DNA of 64,000 bases from Cryptomeria japonica (taxonomy: Eukaryota; Streptophyta; Pinopsida; Cupressales; Cupressaceae): positions 340,815,370-340,879,369 of the forward strand of contig NC_081412.1 of NCBI RefSeq assembly GCF_030272615.1. The letters are read 5' to 3'. Both the position numbers and the translations under genes were made by a program. Positions 58,196 to 64,000 of this stretch are shown here, piece by piece. Each line of letters starts with the position of its first letter. Positions within the stretch are counted from its first letter, which is position 1. The notes under the pieces were generated by a model. It did no database searches. It saw nothing but the letters and a program-made list of their open reading frames with translations, and was not told the DNA's origin.

Positions 58196-59281
58196 TGTTG
58201 GTATTATGGATATGTTGCATTGGTTTTGTCATTGATTTCAACACTTATCTGCACTTATCCTTCTGGAGATCTTTGGTCATGTTGAACCGACACATATGTT
58301 CATCGGCAAGTTCAGTGACTTATGCACAGTCACTGGTATTTGGTTCACCAGTAGGTTATATTGTTTACCATCACTGAGGATGACTTTTTATCATCTGGAG
58401 ATCACTTGGTTATGTCGAAGACATGGTTTGGACACTTGGTTTTGGTATTCTGGTTATTGGTCTAATTGGGTTGACATATTTGTTGTTATCAACAAATTGA
58501 TCTAGGTTATGGACCGACATACATTATCTATTCTAGACAGCACGTCACGTTATGGAGATGATTTAATCAATTGGTATTGTTGTAATTACATTGAGCCAAC
58601 ATGATGCATCACATCTTGACTTACTTGTAAATGATTAAATTGTAATATTATTAGTAAGCCGACCTACACATTTGGTCTTAGATTTTGGTATATATGTAAG
58701 ATCTCAATTGTGAGATGTAGGGATATGGGATGTACGGTTAAGGTATTGTAACATGGTATGTGTGAATATTGAAGATCATATGAGCAGACCATAGAGAAGG
58801 TTCAAGGAAGGTTTGAAGGTGATTATCAGAGCTTAACTAGTACTGAATCTAGCATTGGAGATGCTACTTTGAGTAGTACATTATTATTGGATTTAATCAT
58901 CCAATTGTAGTCAGTGTGACTCCCATCTTGCGATTGAGCAATGAGCTCTAGGCAGCTAGCCTTTCTACATGTGCAGACCCCATTTGTATACACATACTAT
59001 CTGCAGTAGTATCATCTAATTGTGGGTAAGGTTTCCCACTGTGGTTTTTCCCCTTATAGGGTTTCCACGTACAAGTATCTGTGTTATGTATTGTGGATGT
59101 TGTTTCTCTTTTTGTTTCATGCATTAAGTTTCACTGGTATTAATATTAACTATTAATCTGTTAACCAGCATTAAGTTTGGTTTATCGGTATTATGTATCA
59201 ATTTTGATTAAGTTATATTTGGGTTGAAATTAATAGACAACTGATTCACCCCCCCCTCTTAGTTGCCTCCAAGTCCTAACA
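58196..59281 (+). repeat. Copia-L 3' LTR
   Basis: Starts TGTTGGTATTATGG, ends AGTCCTAACA; 1086 bp. The hairpin motif is intact at 59238-59265 (CAACTGA arm, C-run, then AGTTG). Confidence 0.95.
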
Positions 59282-59286
59282 CACAT

Positions 59287-59599
59287 GATTATTCATATAA
59301 GAAATGCATATAGATCACATCATTATAATCATCATATAGATCATAAAATGATCATCATCATCTAGATAAAGCAATAAAGTCGTCATTATATAGATCATCA
59401 TGTAAAAATCATAATAAGAAAATCATCACAATAGTATGCATGAATATCAAAGTAGCATCATATAGAGTCCACTAATGTCTGCATATCATCATAAAATATA
59501 TAAATGTCCAAGTATACCATGATATCAAAAAATAATCAATAATGTACAAGTCCCATATGGTCTCAAAATGCATCATGTGGAACTACCACCAAAATCTGT
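59287..59599. other. Low-complexity stretch after Copia-L
   Basis: Continuation of the CATCAT/ATAGATCATC-rich stretch before Copia-L; no gene seen. Confidence 0.5.
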
Positions 59600-61085
59600 A
59601 TGTCATTGAAGGGGGGCATCTCCACCTCCAGACGGTTCGACTCTTGGATCTAGGTCTCTGCGAGGTAGTCCCATGACACCACCACTCTTTGTCTGACCTT
59701 GTTTGCCTAATCATTGTGTGGTGGAAACATAACTTCTTATCCTCTAACTCTGAGGAACCACACTCTCATATAGCCTGCACCAATGAAGAATCTCCTTCCC
59801 AGGGCATATCATCTCCCTCACTATATCTGTTATGAGACCTCTAGTGCCTATCTATTGTATGTGTTGAATAATTCTCTATGCTTTCCCATACCACTCAATA
59901 AAAGTATCTCTCTAATGTCTGGAAATGTCTCTCTCTAAGGTAAGAGACTGAATCTGTGCCTGAAGTTGTGCAATATGTGCCCTCAAACTGGTTGTATCAT
60001 CCCAAAACTTTGGCACATCATAATGCATCTGCAAATAATCTCCTACTGCCTGTACCTCTAACATATCTCCTCCTCCTGAGGGTCCACCTGCAAAATCCTA
60101 GTAATCTTGTATCTAATCAAAGGAACATCATCCTCTGAATCATCAATAGAGATATCCTCATCAAACCCTCCATGAGCTGCCAACCCACTAGGGTCGTGAC
60201 CAATCTGACCAAACTGAAGAGCTCCACTACCTCTCCCCTCTCTTCCACTCCCTCGACCCCTATCTGATCCACCTCATTGGCCTCCATCTCTCCCACCAAC
60301 TCTTCCTGCACTAGGTAGTAATGGTCCTCTATCAAAACTCCCCTCTCCTCCCACCTCTCCCATCATCTCCCTCATCTCCATCTCCTCCTTGACCACATTG
60401 TCATCACCGCATCCTCCTCCATCAAGGGCCATCCTCATCATCATCCTCATCCCTTGAGCTAGGTAGTGGATCTGTAGGATCTGTAATATCTAGGAATGGA
60501 TGAGCTGCCAGGTATCTAGCATACTCCTTTGTAGTGACAGCATCTAAGATATAAGATCGCAAGTCAAAAGGAACCAATGGCATAGCTATGAACTTTACAT
60601 ATGCAACATTAAATAAGAGAGAAGGACCCCAATCTCGCCTATCCTTGTATCTATGTGCATACAAGGAAACACCTTGTGGCATACCCTATGGCCAGTCGAA
60701 CTATCTAAGGACTTGTTGAATGAGTTGTCTCTCAATAACAAATGGCATCCAACCAATCAAGTATCTACTCTACATAATCATTGGTAGTGATCTAGCATCA
60801 TCGATCCATTCGTAATATACATAAGGTCTCCAAACTACTGAGTCCATGGTATCCAGTACCCACCTCCAGTAGTCAAGCTTACCTAGCTTGTGCTAGGTAA
60901 GAATGCCATGGTAAAAATAAATATATGGCTGCCCATCTCCTTGAACTCGATCATCAATAGGCCATGTAATTGCAATGTGTTCCCAACACCAAACCTATAG
61001 GAGAGTGACCCCTATGGATAGACTAATTGCACCATCATATACGACCTGATGGAGATCATGATATAAATGTGCTAAAACACACTCC
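59600..61085 (-). pseudogene. P: plant mobile domain (aminotransferase-like) gene remnant
   Basis: The minus-strand frame from about 61085 reads CVLAHLYHDLHQVVYDGAIS, then VTLL-x-VWCWEHIAITWPID, YWRWVLDTMDSVVWRPYVYY and RYLIGWMPFVIERQLIQQVL. These match the order of conserved patches in the plant mobile domain (LAxLYxDL, LLQxWxWEHI, xxVxWxPY). It continues through DWGPSLLFNVAYVKFIAMPL to an acidic tail (SSRDEDDDEDGP), a Gly/Arg-rich part and a coiled-coil-like end near 59600. About six stops. Plant mobile domains occur in MAIN-type host proteins and in transposons; the decay and setting favour a transposon copy. The N-terminus is lost at the Tekay junction. Confidence 0.7.
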
Positions 61086-61117
61086 CCATGCAAATATTTT
61101 CCTTTAGGGTTTCTGGC

Positions 61118-62515
61118 AGGGCAGTACATTTGGTATTAGATCAGTGTGAGGTAGCTTTTTGTACCTTGAAGGAACTCCTTGTCAATGCTCTGATTTTGGC
61201 AGTTCCTGATTCATCTAGAGATTTTATGGTATGCACAGATGCCTCTTTGGAAGGTATAGGTGTAGTGCTTATGCAGGATGGATGTGTGGTTTCTTATCTT
61301 GCAAAATCAAGAACCACGAGTTGAACTATCCAGTTCAGGATTTAGAGTTGGTAGTTGTAGTTCATGCTTTGGTTAGGTGGCGGCATTTCTTGTTAGGGCG
61401 TCGGTTTGAGCTGCATAGTGATCACCGCAGTCTGCAGTATATATTCACGCAACCAAACTTGAATTCTCAACAGCAGAGATGGATGAAATTCCTCTGCGAG
61501 TATGATTTTGAGGTTCGTTATATTCAAGGGAAAGAGAATGTGGTTGCAGATGCTTTGAGTCATAGGCAGCATGAATTTTCAGCATTGTCCCTTGGAGTAG
61601 ACTTGAGAGGGAGGATTCTTGGAGTTCTTCCTCAAGATACTTGGTACCAGGATGTTAGAGCCATGATAGAGTTTGGAAGGCCTTTAGAGGGTATATTTTC
61701 TGGATATAACCTTGAGACAAATGGACTTCTTCGTCACCTTGGACGGATCTATGTATCTCCTTTAGAGGATCTTCGTGTTTTGATCATGACTGAGGCCCAT
61801 TGTGCACCTTACTCAACATATCCAGGTGTCAAGAAGATGCACGTAGATCTTAGACTAGTTTATCATTGGGCTAGTATGAAACGCGACATTGTTGATTTTG
61901 TGTCGAGATGTTTAGAATGTCAGTGAGTGAAGGCAGAGAATCAACACCCGGCAGGGCTTTTACAACCTAATTTGGTATCAGATTGGAAATGGGATATCAT
62001 TTCCATGGATTTCATTGTTGGGTTGCCTGTCTCTTCGCGTCCTCATGATGCCATCATGGTCAATGCCGATAGATTGACAAAGGTTGCTCACTTTGTTCCT
62101 ATTCAAGCTTCCTATATAGCTACAGTGGTGGCACGAGTCTTCTTGGAAGATGTGGTGAGATTGCATGGGATTCCGAGGCGGGTCATCTCTGATAGAGATC
62201 CTGTCTTTAGCTCAGCATTATGGACCTCACTTCAGCATGCTTTGGGGACTCAGTTGAATTTTAGTTCAGCGTATCACCCAGAGACAGATGGTCAGACAGA
62301 GTGAGTGAATAAGGTTTTGGAGGACATGCTTCGCATGTATGTTATGGACCAGCAATCGCACTGGGAGGATTATATCTATCTAGTGGAGTTTGCTTATAAC
62401 AATGGATATCATAGCTCCATAGGTATGTCCCCCTTTCAGGCATTGTATGGTCATCCTTGCCGCACTCCTTTGAGTTGGGATTGGCTAGAGGACAGGGTAC
62501 TTGCAGGACCGTAGA
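61118..62515 (+). pseudogene. Q: Tekay-type Gypsy RT end, RNase H and integrase
   Basis: Starts abruptly in RT/RNase H: FMVCTDASLEGIGVVLMQDG, then after a one-base shift near 61312 NYPVQDLELVVVVHALVRWR and FELHSDHRSLQYIFTQPNLN, KENVVADALSHRQ. Integrase: zinc-binding HCAPYSTYPGVKKMH and CLECQ, core IISMDFIVGLPVSSRPHDAI, VISDRDPVFSS and HPETDGQTE with all three acidic residues kept, but stops at 61924, 62302 and 62512. Then ALYGHPCRTPLSWDW. It is 5'-truncated, with gag, protease and most of RT missing. Confidence 0.9.
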
Positions 62516-62589
62516 TTCTTCGAGAGATGGAGCAGTAGGTGGAGCAGATTCGTGAGCATTTGGTAGCTACATAGGATAGGCAGATGCTC

Positions 62590-63040
62590 ATAGGGTAGAT
62601 CGTCGGGTTTCTGTTGGCAATCGTGTGTTCTTGAGAGTGTGTCTGCAAAAGAGTCTGATCCATTATGGAAAGGGTTCTAAGTTGGCGCCTCGGTTTGTTG
62701 GCCCTTTTGAGATCCTTGAGAGGATAGGACCTGTTGCCTATCATCTTGCCTTGCCATCGAGTCTATCCTGCATCCACGATCTCTTGCATGTTTCAGTTCT
62801 TTGACCTTATCATCCTGATGTGACACATGTTCTTGATTGGAACTCTTTGCAGGTCGAGGATGGGCAACTTTCCATGGAGCTCATGCACATTCTTCAGCGT
62901 CGGGATTTGACCCTCAGGGGTCGCACCATCGACCAGGTAAGGGTCTTATGAGACCCAAATGATGAGACCTCGGCAACTTGGGAGGATGCAGTGAAGATGA
63001 GAGAGCTTTATTCTTATTTGTTTTACGCTTTTAAGAGTAA
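62590..63040 (+). pseudogene. Q: integrase C-terminus with chromodomain-like end
   Basis: After two or three stops: [60 protein letters not shown] (the integrase C-terminal GPF/Y-type module), then DLTLRGRTIDQVRVL, a TGA, and DPNDETSATWEDAVKMRELY. The last part has the chromodomain end pattern (V-x-W followed by ATWE), which targets chromoviruses to heterochromatin marks. Confidence 0.8.
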
Positions 63041-63046
63041 GCCTAG

Positions 63047-63061
63047 TTTTGGGGGGGAGAA
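63047..63061 (+). other. Polypurine tract of Q
   Basis: TTTTGGGGGGGAGAA immediately before the LTR start TGTAGTACCCC at 63062. Confidence 0.85.
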
Positions 63062-64000
63062 TGTAGTACCCCTCCTTGTTTGAACTCGTTAGACTCATAT
63101 TTTATTGTTGCTTACTTTCAGTGGACACATTACTATGATGTGTTATTCAGACTTATATGACATTATTTCATGCTTTATCTTGATATGAGATGCATAATTT
63201 ATTTGCAGTATTTCAGTACTTGTGATTTCTAGCATTTTGTGGATTATTGCTATGTATTGACACTTTACTTTATCTATGCAATGTGAAATTTATATGTTGC
63301 GTGTCTGCGAGTGTATTGGATGCAAGGGGACGATTTTCCTTCACTCACTCCGGTGAGACAGGGAACGTCATGATTCTCCTTCATCGGTGTGCATGTTGTG
63401 TTTTCTATATTATATATGCATGTGTGGTTCGATGATGTAGGATATTGCAGGTACAAGTACCAGGAAGGTACGAGGTATCGTCTCCACTTGGCTTCACAGG
63501 TCTGAGCATGCCTTATATTTGTCTGATGGAAGTGGACGAGGTACTAGTTGACCCTATTTTACCCCGTTACACTCTTGTGAGTGTCGTCAATTGGTCGTCT
63601 TGTCAGTTTGTTCGGCCTTCGTATTTTGTCGTTTGACTTTTTATGAGTCTTTGCTTGGGGTTTGCTCAGTTTGTGTGTTTAGTGGATTTAATTAATTAAA
63701 TAAATTTATGGAGTTATCTCATAGTTGGCATTTTTGGAATTATGTATTTTATGCATTGAGATTTTAAATTTAATTAATTCAAATAAGTTATTAAATTAAG
63801 TTGCAAGTTGCATTATATTAGAAATATATCTTATTTAAATTTTAGTGAAAAATAAATTAGATTAATTTCATTTATTGTTCCTAGAATTTTTTTTTTTTTA
63901 AATGAATAAAAAAATAAATAAATGAATAAAATAATAGATTAGAATTAAAGTATTGCTTTATTTTCTTTTTTTAGAAAATTAATTAATTTGTATGAGAAAA
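63062..64000 (+). repeat. 3' LTR of Q, cut by the window end
   Basis: Starts TGTAGTACCCCTCC after the polypurine tract. Contains TTGCAGGTACAAGTACC and CTCCACTTGGCTTCACAGG (about 63445-63510), related to LTR C at 8600-8660, then AT-rich sequence to the window end. Confidence 0.85.

Larger units (their letters stand above)
52537..59281 (+). mobile_element. Copia-L: structurally complete Copia element
   Basis: It is flanked by the perfect duplication CACAT (52532-52536, 59282-59286). LTRs are 52537-53611 and 58196-59281. Internal order: primer site, leader, gag, protease, integrase, RT, RNase H, polypurine tract, all on the plus strand. The LTRs differ visibly at many positions, so insertion is not recent. 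The proteins carry several stops, a frame change between gag and pol, and active-site losses. It interrupts a low-complexity stretch. Confidence 0.95.

Noticed and set aside
1-64000. An intact host gene somewhere in the window
   Set aside because: All frames with family signatures are transposon parts, and the unknown ORFs (D, G, H) are broken. I cannot exclude that D1 or G derive from a host gene.

Overview
The window looks like a stretch of a large, repeat-filled seed-plant nuclear genome, probably a gymnosperm or conifer. This rests on the density of old nested LTR retrotransposons, the Copia, Tat, Tekay-type and other Ty3/Gypsy families present, long AT-rich spacers and the absence of any intact host gene. 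The taxon is inferred, not proven. No rRNA, tRNA gene or CRISPR array was seen, and every coding region recognised is transposon-derived or broken.

Layout, left to right. 1-3926: Copia-A on the minus strand (gag, pol and one LTR), inserted into Gypsy-B (3927-5196, RNase H and integrase). 5197 to about 10400: a Tekay-like LTR (C) carrying a 0.55 kb tandem duplication and a probable solo Copia LTR (S). 10578-18148: Copia-E, minus strand, with target-site duplication (TSD) GTTGT; it splits an unknown ORF (D2), and its own 5' LTR holds a solo LTR (F, TSD ACTCA). 18149-20482: remains of D2 and D1. 20540-21110: a cluster of TCATCGA motifs. 21406-24425: ORF-G, a broken gene for a protein of about 1000 aa that I could not assign. 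25110-27760: ORF-H, apparently a diverged relative of G on the minus strand, split by solo LTR I.

27770-37600: Gypsy-J (LTR tail, primer-binding site, gag), interrupted by element K (30055-36648, TSD GGGAC). K is non-autonomous: it has two LTRs, a primer site and a polypurine tract, but encodes only a coiled-coil/zinc-knuckle protein and a long ORF apparently related to G and H. 38600-51500: a Tat-lineage Gypsy element (M) with gag, a protease followed by a G-patch-like domain, RT, two RNase H domains and integrase; a solo Copia LTR (N, TSD CATTT) sits in its leader. 52537-59281: Copia-L, complete in structure (TSD CACAT) but coding-dead. 59600-61085: a broken plant-mobile-domain gene (P). 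61118-64000: the 3' half of a Tekay-type chromovirus (Q) running into its LTR.

How the parts relate. The Copia elements A, E and L and the non-autonomous element K share a tRNA-iMet-type primer site, a leader motif just before the first ORF and a C-rich U5 hairpin whose arms appear to covary between families. E, K and L also share several polypurine-tract-like blocks. K therefore keeps cis signals of autonomous relatives while carrying a different payload protein. That payload domain, seen in G, H and K-ORF2, together with the U5 hairpin, is the best candidate here for something undescribed.
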